Shown here one piece after another: positions 47,662-56,677 of a DNA stretch of 64,000 bases. The notes beneath the pieces are model-generated. The model was not told the DNA's origin and searched no databases. It saw only the letters and a program-made list of their open reading frames with translations. The translations under genes and the position numbers were made by a program. Numbering within the stretch: position 1 is the stretch's first letter; every line of letters begins with the position of its first letter. Origin of the DNA: Denitrovibrio sp. (GTDB taxonomy: Bacteria > Chrysiogenota > Deferribacteres > Deferribacterales > Geovibrionaceae); the NCBI GenBank assembly GCA_002869145.1, contig PKTM01000015.1:1-64000 (forward strand), read 5' to 3'.

Positions 47662-49311
47662 TCAGAGTCTTTTCAGCCTCTTATATGCTTCTATCCCGCC
47701 TGTGATATTATAGGCTTCATAACCCATGTTACGCAAATTGCGCACAGCCAAATATCCTCTGAAACCTACCGCACAATATATATAAGCTGGTTTTGATTTG
47801 TCTATAAAATCAAGCTTATCTCGGAGCTCGTCCACAAAGACATTTACAGCTCCCTCTATCATGTAATCTTCGCACTCTTTTTTCGTGCGGACATCTATTA
47901 TCTGTATATCGCTGTTTTTTTGAATTTTTTCAAGTATTTCCTCAGTAGTTACGGTATAACCATCGCCTTTTACAGAGTTGGATGCAACAAAACCTGCAAT
48001 GTTTAAATTATCTTTTGCTGAAGCAAATGCGGGAGCATAGCAAAGTTCAAGGTTTTGAAGGTCCTGAACAGTAAGTCCGGAGTAAAGGGCAACTGCCGCC
48101 TGATCTATCCTTTTGTCTGTTCCATCAGGGCCGCATGCTGACATTCCAAGCAGTCTGCCGGTTTTCTTTTCGAAAACAGTCATCATGAAGATAAAGGCAT
48201 ATCCTGGAAAATATGAAGCCTTGTTCACGTCTTCAGTATAAATATATTCAGCATCAAATCCTGCTTCCAAAGCTTGTTTGTGGGTCAGGCCTGTCTGAGC
48301 CATAACAAAACCTTCAAAACCGACTACGGCGGAACCAAGCACACCATTAAAGCTCATGTCACCGCCTGCCATGTTGCATCCTGCTGTGCGACCTTCTCTG
48401 TTAGCAGGTCCGGCAAGAGGAAGAAGGACTTTTTTTCCTGTAATAAGGTTAGTCTTCTCCACCATGTCACCTGCTGCGTATATGTCTTTTATGTTGGTCT
48501 GCATCCGGTCATTGGTAAGCACACCACCTTTTTCGCCAAGCAGCACACCAGCCTTTTCAGCCAAATCTGTATAAGGTTTTACACCTGTGCACATAAGCAC
48601 CATATCAGTCTCTATGACACTTCCGTTAGAGAGCGTCGCTTTAATTTTGCCATCTTGAACCAGTTTTTTCACATGAGTTTTTACAGTGACTTCGCAGCCT
48701 TTATCCACCATTTTCTCTCTAAGGTTCATAGCTACTATCTTAGGAAAGTTAGGCATAACCTCGCCAAGCGCCTCCACTACATAAGGTTTTACACCGCAGT
48801 GGAGCATTGCTTCAGCCACCTCTATACCAATGAAACCAGCTCCTATTATTAGTGCTGATTCAGGATTATTCTTCTCTATGAATTCTTTTACACTGTCTGC
48901 GTCTTCGACAGTACGCATAGTGAAATATGGTACATCTTCAACGCCTTCAATAGGAGGTATAAAAGTTTTAGCTCCAACAGCAAGCAAAAGTTTGTCGTAA
49001 GGCCTCTCTGTTATACCTGAGCCTGTCTTCAGGGCAACAATTTTTGATTTAGGATCGATGTCAACAGCTTCAGTTTTGGTAAGAACACCAGCGTTAAATC
49101 TTTTGCCAAAAGACTTTCTGGTATGAAGAAGGATACTGGAACGTTTTTCTATCGTTCCACCGGTGTAATATGGCAGCCCACAGTTTGCAAATGATATATA
49201 TTTGCCTTTTTCTACAAGGGTAATTTCAGCATCTTCACTGGTTCTTCGAGCTTTTGCTGCACCAGTTGCACCTGCAGCCACACCGCCGATAATAAGCAGT
49301 TTGTCAGACAT
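47662..49311 (-). CDS. CoA-disulfide reductase with C-terminal rhodanese domain
   Basis: The protein has 549 residues. The FAD fold begins LLIIGGVAAGATGAAKARR; the single active cysteine is in SFANCGLPYYTGG, as in CoA-disulfide reductases and NADH oxidases. The NAD fold has SALIIGAGFIGIEVAEAM, and FAD contact is in DIYAAGDMVE. Residues from about 460 on form a rhodanese domain with active Cys in YIYCAVGFRGY. The fused CoADR-Rhd enzymes reduce CoA disulfides, persulfides or polysulfide with NAD(P)H, useful in sulfur metabolism or oxidative stress. It overlaps mtaB by eight bases. Confidence 0.92.
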   Translation of the reverse strand: MSDKLLIIGGVAAGATGAAKARRTSEDAEITLVEKGKYISFANCGLPYYTGGTIEKRSSILLHTRKSFGKRFNAGVLTKTEAVDIDPKSKIVALKTGSGITERPYDKLLLAVGAKTFIPPIEGVEDVPYFTMRTVEDADSVKEFIEKNNPESALIIGAGFIGIEVAEAMLHCGVKPYVVEALGEVMPNFPKIVAMNLREKMVDKGCEVTVKTHVKKLVQDGKIKATLSNGSVIETDMVLMCTGVKPYTDLAEKAGVLLGEKGGVLTNDRMQTNIKDIYAAGDMVEKTNLITGKKVLLPLAGPANREGRTAGCNMAGGDMSFNGVLGSAVVGFEGFVMAQTGLTHKQALEAGFDAEYIYTEDVNKASYFPGYAFIFMMTVFEKKTGRLLGMSACGPDGTDKRIDQAAVALYSGLTVQDLQNLELCYAPAFASAKDNLNIAGFVASNSVKGDGYTVTTEEILEKIQKNSDIQIIDVRTKKECEDYMIEGAVNVFVDELRDKLDFIDKSKPAYIYCAVGFRGYLAVRNLRNMGYEAYNITGGIEAYKRLKRL

Positions 49312-50572
49312 AAAGAATATCCCCCTTTAATGTTCCATCTTTCAACGCTGTTGTTATTAATACATCTATAAATATATTAGGTTCAACAGGTTCTTTAAAT
49401 TTTATTGTAAAATAGTTATCAGTAATCCCAGTATTATCTTTTTGTGTAAGCACCTTATAGATATTTCCAATTCTTTTTTTTGCTGCCTCATATTTTATCT
49501 CTGCTGCTTTTGCACGGAGAAACTTCGCCCTCTCTGATTTGACTTTACCATTTATTTTATTGGGCATTTCAGAAGCTTTGGTTCCACTTCTGTCCGAATA
49601 TGCAAATATGTGCAGATGTTCTAGTAATGATTTTTCTATTGTACTGAGAGTCTCTTTAAAATGCTCATCTGTCTCTCCTGGGAAACCGACAATGACATCA
49701 GCGCCAAGCAAGCAGTCAGGTATTCTTCTCTTCAGCTCAGTAAGTTTATCAATATATTCCTCTGAAGTGTAGTTCCTGTTCATTCGTTCGAGAGTTTGAG
49801 AGCTTCCGCTTTGCAGCGGTATATGGTAGTGTCTGCATATCTTGTCAGTGTTGTTTTCCAGCAGAGAAATCATTTTCGGGGTGAGTTCATTCACCTCTAT
49901 AGATGTGAGCCTTATCCGAAAATCCCCTTCTATCTTTAAAATACCTTCTATAAGTGAGCAGAGGTCAAACTCACCAGCTATATCCATACCATATTTCCCA
50001 ACATGAATCCCAACAGGGACGATCTCTTTATAACCAGTATTTACAAGATTTTTGATCTCGCTGATTATGGAGTCGTAAGCCCTGCTCACAGGGAGGCCTC
50101 TGAGCGAAGGTATTATGCAATAGGCGCAATTGCTGTCGCATCCGTCCTGTATCTTAACAAATGCTCTGGTCTTTGTAGCCATAGATATATTTTCTGCCTC
50201 CACAAAACCGTGGGTATCGAATATACTCTCCAGATGGTCACTTTTTTCGGATATATGTTTCAGAACATCCATCTTTCCAGAGTTTGTCACCACAATATCA
50301 GCACCTATGCTTTTCAGCTTCTCTTTATCCTTTTCTGCTGCACAGCCTGTCACGGCTATGAGTGTTGATGGTTTTTCAGATTTAGCTCTGCGGATTAACG
50401 AACGAAATTTCTTCTCTGCATTCGCAGTGACAGCGCAAGTGTTAAGTATTATCACATCAGCTTTTTTTATATCATCGGTGATAATGAGGTTATAAAGTTT
50501 AAAATCATTTACGATTTTCTCACTTTCTACTTGATTAACTTTACATCCATATGTATAAATAAACGCATACAT
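49304..50572 (-). CDS. mtaB: tRNA t6A37 methylthiotransferase MtaB
   Basis: This 422-residue radical-SAM enzyme adds a methylthio group to t6A37 of ANN-decoding tRNAs. The N-terminal UPF0004 domain has its cluster cysteines in YGCKVNQVESE, LNTCAV and TGCAAE. The radical-SAM motif is CDSNCAYCIIP, followed by a C-terminal TRAM-type segment. MtaB rather than MiaB is indicated by YGCKVNQ and SLRGLPVSR. It heads the run with the CoA reductase and purC. A ribosome site (GAAGGA) is 13-15 bases before the ATG, rather far. Confidence 0.92.
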   Translation of the reverse strand: MYAFIYTYGCKVNQVESEKIVNDFKLYNLIITDDIKKADVIILNTCAVTANAEKKFRSLIRRAKSEKPSTLIAVTGCAAEKDKEKLKSIGADIVVTNSGKMDVLKHISEKSDHLESIFDTHGFVEAENISMATKTRAFVKIQDGCDSNCAYCIIPSLRGLPVSRAYDSIISEIKNLVNTGYKEIVPVGIHVGKYGMDIAGEFDLCSLIEGILKIEGDFRIRLTSIEVNELTPKMISLLENNTDKICRHYHIPLQSGSSQTLERMNRNYTSEEYIDKLTELKRRIPDCLLGADVIVGFPGETDEHFKETLSTIEKSLLEHLHIFAYSDRSGTKASEMPNKINGKVKSERAKFLRAKAAEIKYEAAKKRIGNIYKVLTQKDNTGITDNYFTIKFKEPVEPNIFIDVLITTALKDGTLKGDILYV

Positions 50573-50612
50573 GTTATAAATGTTTTATCCTTCTTTTAGG
50601 TTTTACTCGTTA

Positions 50613-50648
50613 AAAACGCTTCTGTAAAAGGGAGCGTTTTTTTTGTTC
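50613..50648. terminator. Orphan hairpin terminator between two divergent genes
   Basis: AAAACGCT/AGCGTTTT stem with a 12-base loop and a T8 run on the plus strand (T5 on the minus). Both flanking genes start outward from here, so it ends no known gene; it may be an attenuator in the mtaB leader or the end of a short RNA. Confidence 0.6.
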
Positions 50649-50668
50649 TGTTCATGGAATATATCCGA

Positions 50669-50697
50669 TTTACTTAAAAAGTGAAGTGTTATATTAT
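50669..50697 (+). promoter_or_regulatory. Promoter of the FliL-like/glnD operon, placed for a leaderless message
   Basis: TTTACT, 17-base spacer, TATTAT ending six bases before the ATG at 50704. There is no Shine-Dalgarno sequence. Confidence 0.55.
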
Positions 50698-50703
50698 ATA
50701 GGC

Positions 50704-51237
50704 ATGGAAAGAAATGACAACTCGCTTCCACGAAGAAAGCCTGAAAAAGAAGAGGAAGTAAAGCCTCCTTTTATAACGCTTAACCGCATTATAGGCTTGC
50801 TTGCTGTTTTACTAGTGGTCATTGTTTTATCATTTATGATCTACTCTTTCGGTGGCGGTCTGCAGCTTCTCGTCAGTTCCACTACTACCAGAACTGATGC
50901 CTTCAGAGACTATGATGTTGTTAAACAAATAAGCAAGAATTATTACGCTGTAGAGTTTCGTGACCTTATCACAAGCGCCGGCGGAATGAAAAAAAGATAT
51001 TACAGGTATGACCTGACCATTGAAACACAGGATAAAAACAGCACCGAAGACATAGTAGACACCAGAAAGAGTGTCATAGCACTTATTAATGGTGTCATGT
51101 CTACATTCCCGCCGGAAGAGATGAACACCGAACCGGAAAGAAACCGAGTCAAAACTATTATGGAACAGGAAATTTCAGGAAAATACCCTAATGTCAAAAT
51201 TAAAGGGATATACTTTACAAACTTCCTGTATGATTAA
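50704..51237 (+). CDS. FliL-like single-span membrane protein
   Basis: The protein has 177 residues: a charged cytoplasmic N-terminus, one membrane helix (about residues 25-45, LLAVLLVVIVLSFMIYSF), then a periplasmic domain. The end of that domain (DTRKSVIALINGVMS, then NVKIKGIYFTNFLYD) follows the FliL pattern of an amphipathic helix and a final VYFTEFVIQ-like strand. FliL sits around the flagellar stator and raises torque. No other flagellar genes are nearby, and the gene lies two bases before glnD. I start at the ATG at 50704, which fits the promoter; the GTG at 50686 would lie upstream of the predicted start site. The relation to FliL is moderate. Confidence 0.6.
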   Translation: MERNDNSLPRRKPEKEEEVKPPFITLNRIIGLLAVLLVVIVLSFMIYSFGGGLQLLVSSTTTRTDAFRDYDVVKQISKNYYAVEFRDLITSAGGMKKRYYRYDLTIETQDKNSTEDIVDTRKSVIALINGVMSTFPPEEMNTEPERNRVKTIMEQEISGKYPNVKIKGIYFTNFLYD

Positions 51238-51239
51238 AT

Positions 51240-53822
51240 ATGCAAACAATTGAAAACATAAAAAATTATTACAATGAATACTGGTTGAAAATAAAAAACA
51301 ACAGGCACTCCTACTCAACTCCATGGCAGTTTTCTCAAAGGCTTACCGAGCTTACTGATGAAATTGTGATCAGAGCGTGCAAGCTGGCTGAAGAGCAGGC
51401 TGAAAAAATTGACGGTATTGCCGTTCTGGCTCTCGGCGGATATGCAAGAGAGCAAATGGCTCCACATTCCGACATAGACATACTGATCCTTCACAAAGGC
51501 AAAGCAACCAAAAACCACGAGGCTTTTATAAACACATTTACAACGGTAATGTGGGACATAGGGACAAATCCGGGCATACAGATCAAAGGGATAAAAGATG
51601 TTGCAAGGGCTGCCATGGAAGATGAAGTTGTCAGGACATCATTCATAGACAACAGATTTCTCTTCGGCTCAAAAAGCGATTACGAATCATTTTTAAAGAT
51701 AATAAGCGATAAAGTCATGGAGAAAGGTAAAACAGAATTTCTCATGATGAAGATAGATGCAGTAAGAAACAGAAACGCAAAATTCCGTGATTCTATTTTT
51801 CGTCTTCAGCCTAATATTAAAGAAGGCTCAGGCGGAATAAGAGATATAAACACAATTTACTGGATATGCAAAATACTTTACAAAGCCAGAAACCTTCAGG
51901 AAACTGTAAAGCACAATGTACTGACTCAGGCTGAATATGATGCCCTTATCGACAATTGCGGATATCTTTTTGCGGTTAGAAACGAGCTTCACTACTATCA
52001 CAACAGAAAATACGATCTTATGACACTGGAAGCTCAGATGGAGATTTCCAAAAACCTCGGATACTCCGGCACTCACAGCATTCAGTCAGTGGAACTCTTC
52101 ATGAGGGATTACTACATAAGAGCAAAACAAACTTCTGAGATAACCAATAAAGTGATCAGCAGAACACTGGCAAAGCTATCGTCAAAAAGCATTCTTAAAA
52201 AGACTCACATTTCCAAACTTTCAGACGGCTACGCGCAATATGCAAATACACTGACCGTCCTTTCTAAAGACATCTTTGTTGAATCTCCTAAAAAGCTTAT
52301 AACTGTTTTCACTTATGCTGCAAGACGCGGACTGAAACTATCAGACTCAACATGTGAGCTTATCAGAGACAATACTTACCTGATAGACAATGCCTTCATA
52401 AAAGAACACGGAGCGACTTTTTTAAAAGCTATCAGCTCATTCCCAAACTCTTTTAAAGTTGTCACTAACATGTACAACTGCAACGTGCTTAAGTCTATGC
52501 TGCCTGAATTTGAAGAGCTCGAATGCAGGCCGCAATTCGATTATTACCACCATTACACAGTGGATGAACACACAATTCTGGCGCTCAGCTACATAGACAA
52601 GCTGGCAGGAAGTATCCCTCCGTCACTGGAGCTCTACCAGTCTGCACTGACTAAAATAGAACGCAAGGGTCTATTAGCATTAGCCATACTTCTGCACGAT
52701 ATCGGGAAAGGACAAGGTAAGAACCATAGCCTTGTGGGTGCAAAAATGGCAAAAATAATCTGTAAGAGGCTCGGCATAGGTATGGATGACACAGACACTG
52801 TATGCACTCTTGTGGAACATCACCTGCTTATGAGCCATATAGCACAAAGACGTGACCTTCATGACATAGATGTTATAGAGCACTTTACATCGTTCCTGAA
52901 CAGCGAAGAGGAGCTCAGGCTGCTTTTTCTGCTAACATATGCAGATATGAGTGCTGTGGGCGGAGCGACATTGAACGAATGGAAAAACAACCTCCTCCAA
53001 GAGCTATACACCAAGTCAGAGATGGCAATAAACAACGAAAGCCTACAGGATGAGTTTGACGTTGTTGTTAAAAGAAGAAGAGTAAAGCTTGAGGAACGCA
53101 CCAGACAATTACCTGATATATTTGAACTTTCCAAAACTATAGACGATGAATATATTTACTCAACAAAGGCTGTTCATATAATCAGATATCTTCAAATGGC
53201 TCAAAATGTCAATGACGAAAACGATATCTTTGTTGAACTGGACATAAGAGAAGGCCTGAACGCCATAGAGGTTATAGTCTGTGCTAAAGACAGACCCAGA
53301 CTTCTCGGTAGAATTTGCGGAGCGCTGACATCGCTGTCTTATAACATCAAGTGGGCCAAAATATATACTTTGGAAAACAACATCACTATTGACAATATTA
53401 TAATAGACAACCCTTTCAGCGGTAAAAAAATGCCTGACGTAAAACAGGAAGCACTGAAAAACCGTATCATAGAAACTGTCAAAGACACCAAAGATATACA
53501 AAAACAAATACAACAGTCTGAAAGCACTATAAAATCTCCGACACAGGTCTTTGCCAAAAAAGATAAAATCGTATTCGACAATGAAGTTTCAACGCAGTAC
53601 ACTGTAATAGACATATATGCGAAAGACAGAATAGGACTGCTATACGACATACTCTGCACCTTTTCAAAGCTGGATTTAAACGTCGCAAGAGCGAAGATAT
53701 CCACAGATATAGACAGAGTGGTTGACTCTTTTTACCTTTTAGACAAAGATGGCAACAAAATAACTGATCAGGTAGTCTTGGATATTATAACAGAGGAGCT
53801 TTCAAAACAAATTGAAACCTAG
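51240..53822 (+). CDS. glnD: [Protein-PII] uridylyltransferase/uridylyl-removing enzyme
   Basis: This 860-residue sensor of glutamine adds UMP to or removes it from PII proteins. The nucleotidyltransferase domain reads LGGYAREQMAPHSDIDILIL, with the catalytic DxD. Next are the GlnD-specific helical domain, the HD hydrolase domain (LAILLHDIGKGQGKNHS), and two C-terminal ACT domains that bind glutamine (KDRPRLLGRICGAL and KDRIGLLYDILC). It starts two bases after the FliL-like stop and overlaps the next gene by 11 bases. No PII gene (glnB) is in the window. Confidence 0.96.
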   Translation: MQTIENIKNYYNEYWLKIKNNRHSYSTPWQFSQRLTELTDEIVIRACKLAEEQAEKIDGIAVLALGGYAREQMAPHSDIDILILHKGKATKNHEAFINTFTTVMWDIGTNPGIQIKGIKDVARAAMEDEVVRTSFIDNRFLFGSKSDYESFLKIISDKVMEKGKTEFLMMKIDAVRNRNAKFRDSIFRLQPNIKEGSGGIRDINTIYWICKILYKARNLQETVKHNVLTQAEYDALIDNCGYLFAVRNELHYYHNRKYDLMTLEAQMEISKNLGYSGTHSIQSVELFMRDYYIRAKQTSEITNKVISRTLAKLSSKSILKKTHISKLSDGYAQYANTLTVLSKDIFVESPKKLITVFTYAARRGLKLSDSTCELIRDNTYLIDNAFIKEHGATFLKAISSFPNSFKVVTNMYNCNVLKSMLPEFEELECRPQFDYYHHYTVDEHTILALSYIDKLAGSIPPSLELYQSALTKIERKGLLALAILLHDIGKGQGKNHSLVGAKMAKIICKRLGIGMDDTDTVCTLVEHHLLMSHIAQRRDLHDIDVIEHFTSFLNSEEELRLLFLLTYADMSAVGGATLNEWKNNLLQELYTKSEMAINNESLQDEFDVVVKRRRVKLEERTRQLPDIFELSKTIDDEYIYSTKAVHIIRYLQMAQNVNDENDIFVELDIREGLNAIEVIVCAKDRPRLLGRICGALTSLSYNIKWAKIYTLENNITIDNIIIDNPFSGKKMPDVKQEALKNRIIETVKDTKDIQKQIQQSESTIKSPTQVFAKKDKIVFDNEVSTQYTVIDIYAKDRIGLLYDILCTFSKLDLNVARAKISTDIDRVVDSFYLLDKDGNKITDQVVLDIITEELSKQIET

Positions 53823-55251
53823 GCTGTATAAAAAGCTGATGAAGCACCCGGAGCTGGATAAGCTTCTCAGTGACTGCTTCAGCTTTACAAACAATCCAGA
53901 CGAGTCAGATGTCATTGTGACTGACAATCCGGATATGATTCGGGAAGCCCGACTGAACATAATCATATCTGCACATGTCCCTGAGAACAATGTCAGTGTT
54001 TCACCTGACCTTGATCCCGAAAGCATGCTGGAAGCCATAAAACTTTCTGTCAAAACATATTCGATCTCGCCAAGAATAGATAAGATTTCAATGCTTCAGG
54101 AGCAAAACGCGCTTTTGAGCGAAGCCAATAAAGGTCTTGTGGAGCTGTACAACCTTATCGATAACAAAAACCACCAGATAGAGTTCCTAAAGAATAAACT
54201 TGAAAACATAATAAACTCTGCCGGAGAAAGTATTGTAGAGATTAATAAATCTTCTCAGATTATCTATGCAAACAAAAAATTCACCGATACTACTGGTTTT
54301 GATTCTGAAAGCTGGAAAGATATGAGTTTTCTGGAATTGGTGCATCCTGACAATAGAGAAGACTACATCAATACCTTAAAAGTAGTGTCATCAGAAAAAA
54401 CATCCAACTTACAAATGAAAGTTAAGATAGCAAACGGTTCATACATAACAGTAAACGCCTATTTAACAGTAATCAATAACGGAGAAATGCATTTTGAAAT
54501 AATATTTGAAGATATCAGCAAGAAACTTCTTATAGAGCAGCACATGAAAAAACTGGAAGAAAAAGCCATTGTGGCAGGATTTTCCAGACACCTCTCTCAT
54601 AATATCCTTAATGCCCTTACAGTTGCGGCAGGTTTTTTGAGAAGGATACGGCAGGAATCAAACCTTACAGACTCACAAGGACACAAGTGGAATATTGTGG
54701 AACAGAAGTGTAAACTCATAGAGGAGATAGTTACTGGATACAACGACTATACAAACGCCATATCTATGCAAAGAGAGGAAACCTTTGATCTTGCCCAATT
54801 CATAAATCAACTAGCATTGGAGCTCAAAGAGAAGACTTTTTCTAAAAATTTCTCAGCATTTTTATATTACTTCCTTGACCAGTATAATTTAGATGTTTCA
54901 ACCCATTTTACAAAAAGCTACCCAGTAGAAGGGAGTAAGATCTTTCTAAAAATGGCACTTTGCTACATTATCAAAGACTCTATAAGGTATTTTGACGAAT
55001 TTACACCGCTGAATTTCAAGATAGTCACAGAAGATATGAACGGCCGTCTGACAGTTATGGTACATGTTCCGAGTGTAGATTTACCCGGAGCAATATTAGA
55101 CACAATGCTACAGCCCTGGAACCACCAGGTTCTTTCACAAAGTTTTGACTACTGGGGGATAGTTATTGCAAATGTCATAATAGAAAAGCATGGCGGAAGC
55201 TTGAGTCTGCGCAAAGAAGCTGACGGACTCTCATATATTATCGAGTTTTAG
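53812..55251 (+). CDS. PAS histidine-kinase-like protein with degenerate ATP-binding domain
   Basis: The protein has 479 residues with a TTG start; GAGGAG is 13 bases upstream inside glnD. Residues 1-85 are an unrecognised alpha/beta segment, then a coiled coil, then a PAS domain (about 125-240; ESIVEINKSSQIIYANKKF). A HisKA-like helix carries SRHLSHNILNALTVAAGF. The C-terminal domain has the shape of a HATPase (SVDLPGAILDTML, DYWGIVIANVIIEKHGG), but the N box has no recognisable Asn (IIKDSIRYF) and the G boxes are poor. It may be a phosphotransfer partner or pseudokinase in nitrogen signalling, given coupling to glnD. Confidence 0.7.
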   Translation: MKPRLYKKLMKHPELDKLLSDCFSFTNNPDESDVIVTDNPDMIREARLNIIISAHVPENNVSVSPDLDPESMLEAIKLSVKTYSISPRIDKISMLQEQNALLSEANKGLVELYNLIDNKNHQIEFLKNKLENIINSAGESIVEINKSSQIIYANKKFTDTTGFDSESWKDMSFLELVHPDNREDYINTLKVVSSEKTSNLQMKVKIANGSYITVNAYLTVINNGEMHFEIIFEDISKKLLIEQHMKKLEEKAIVAGFSRHLSHNILNALTVAAGFLRRIRQESNLTDSQGHKWNIVEQKCKLIEEIVTGYNDYTNAISMQREETFDLAQFINQLALELKEKTFSKNFSAFLYYFLDQYNLDVSTHFTKSYPVEGSKIFLKMALCYIIKDSIRYFDEFTPLNFKIVTEDMNGRLTVMVHVPSVDLPGAILDTMLQPWNHQVLSQSFDYWGIVIANVIIEKHGGSLSLRKEADGLSYIIEF

Positions 55252-55266
55252 AATAGCCTTAATTTT

Positions 55267-55380
55267 CTATTGTTCTTTATCATTTGGATAAAGTCCTGTA
55301 CCATCAATTTTTTTCTGCTGAACATCAGCTAAATAGAGAACTACAAATGAAAAAATTAACATAATCAGCATTACCCACAT
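55267..55380 (-). CDS. Overlooked 37-residue single-span membrane peptide
   Basis: A short frame preceded by a full GGAGG ribosome site six bases before its ATG (55386-55390 on the minus strand). It encodes a hydrophobic helix (residues 1-18, MWVMLIMLIFSFVVLYLA) and a polar tail DVQQKKIDGTGLYPNDKEQ. The layout resembles small subunits or regulators of membrane complexes, but I recognise no family. It lies 92 bases after the metallophosphoesterase stop on the same strand, so it may share that transcript, and it ends 15 bases from the convergent kinase gene. Confidence 0.6.
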   Translation of the reverse strand: MWVMLIMLIFSFVVLYLADVQQKKIDGTGLYPNDKEQ

Positions 55381-55472
55381 ATTATCCTCCGTAAAATGAT
55401 TAATCTGTAATATTTAATATACGCACTTTTTTCATAAATTACAAATTTTTGCACCATTCAAGAGTTTTCAGC

Positions 55473-56591
55473 TTACAGAGTTATCAGGGTTATCTCTGAT
55501 TCTGCGCCTATTCTAAGCGGAGGTCCCCAGTACGCTGTCCCCTGGCTAACGTACAGATGCATATCCCCAAGATCGTAAAGTCCTCTTACGTACTTATGAA
55601 ACAGATGTATAGCTATCGTCCAAGGAAAATACTGACCACCGTGGGTGTGGCCTGAAAGCTGAAGGTCAAAACCATGCTTTGCTATATAATCAGCAATCTC
55701 AGGTCTGTGTGACATTATCACCGAAAAATCATAGTCTTCGTCAGTCTGTTTCGCCTTTTTTGGATCAGGAGCTTCAAAGCCAAAACTTTTTGCCTGAATA
55801 TCCGGTATACCAGCTATCATAAGTTTTGCATCGTTGTGGTTAATTATGCGGTTACTGTTAGATAAAACGTTTATACCAAGACCTCTGACCACCTCCATCC
55901 ACTGGGTGACCCCAGAGTAGTATTCATGATTTCCTGTCACAAAAAATGTACCATACGTGCTCTTAATATCTTTCAAAGGGCCTATGTAGTCTGATACATA
56001 TTCGGCTGAACCATCCACAAGGTCACCTGTAATAACCACAGCATCAGCATCAAGCTCGTTTACCATGTTTACTATACGCTGCACTGTACCTGATCCAATG
56101 GTAAGTCCGGCATGAATGTCTGTAAGCTGGACTATTTTAAACCCTTTTAATCCTGCGTGAGTGCCGCTTCTGTTAAGCGCTATGGACTTAATAACGGGCG
56201 CACCAACAGCTCTATAAACACCGTAACCAGCCACAGGAAGAACTGCTAGGCTCATACCTGTACCAAGTGACGTTGTTAAAAACGCCCTTCTTGAAGGTGA
56301 AAATTTTGGAGATGCTCTTGAAACTAAAAAGCCTGTAATGCTTAATACGTGTTTAATAACAGCAACACAAAACAGAATGCTTACAATGCCCAAAACAACG
56401 ACACCAATCCAGAGCATAAATGTCAGAAGCTCGCTATTGCCGTATTCTCGCATGATAAGTCTTGCGATAAATGTAAGAAACATAACGCAAAATGTAACTA
56501 GCCCAATGGATATCCATCTCTTTTTTAAAAGAATCCTTGTTGTATATAAAGCCATAAAAAGCATTACTATAGATGCTACTAAAAAAAACAT
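55473..56591 (-). CDS. Membrane-bound metallophosphoesterase (YkuE-like)
   Basis: The protein has 372 residues. Three or four N-terminal membrane helices (to about residue 90) and a further hydrophobic segment precede the di-metal phosphoesterase domain: LTDIHAG (DxH), GDLVDG (GDxxD), GNHEYY (GNHE), MSHRPE and GHTHGGQ (GHxH). All metal ligands are present. A twin-Arg-like SRRAFLTTS sequence sits ahead of the third hydrophobic segment, as in YkuE relatives exported by Tat. The family cleaves phosphodiesters or pyrophosphates, often in lipid or envelope metabolism. CGGAGTG precedes the ATG. Confidence 0.87.
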   Translation of the reverse strand: MFFLVASIVMLFMALYTTRILLKKRWISIGLVTFCVMFLTFIARLIMREYGNSELLTFMLWIGVVVLGIVSILFCVAVIKHVLSITGFLVSRASPKFSPSRRAFLTTSLGTGMSLAVLPVAGYGVYRAVGAPVIKSIALNRSGTHAGLKGFKIVQLTDIHAGLTIGSGTVQRIVNMVNELDADAVVITGDLVDGSAEYVSDYIGPLKDIKSTYGTFFVTGNHEYYSGVTQWMEVVRGLGINVLSNSNRIINHNDAKLMIAGIPDIQAKSFGFEAPDPKKAKQTDEDYDFSVIMSHRPEIADYIAKHGFDLQLSGHTHGGQYFPWTIAIHLFHKYVRGLYDLGDMHLYVSQGTAYWGPPLRIGAESEITLITL

Positions 56592-56677
56592 TATTTCACT
56601 CCGATTCAGTTGTTAAACATTAATCTAGTATATGTTGCAGGGATTACAAGAAATTTCGAATAAATATTATACAAGTT

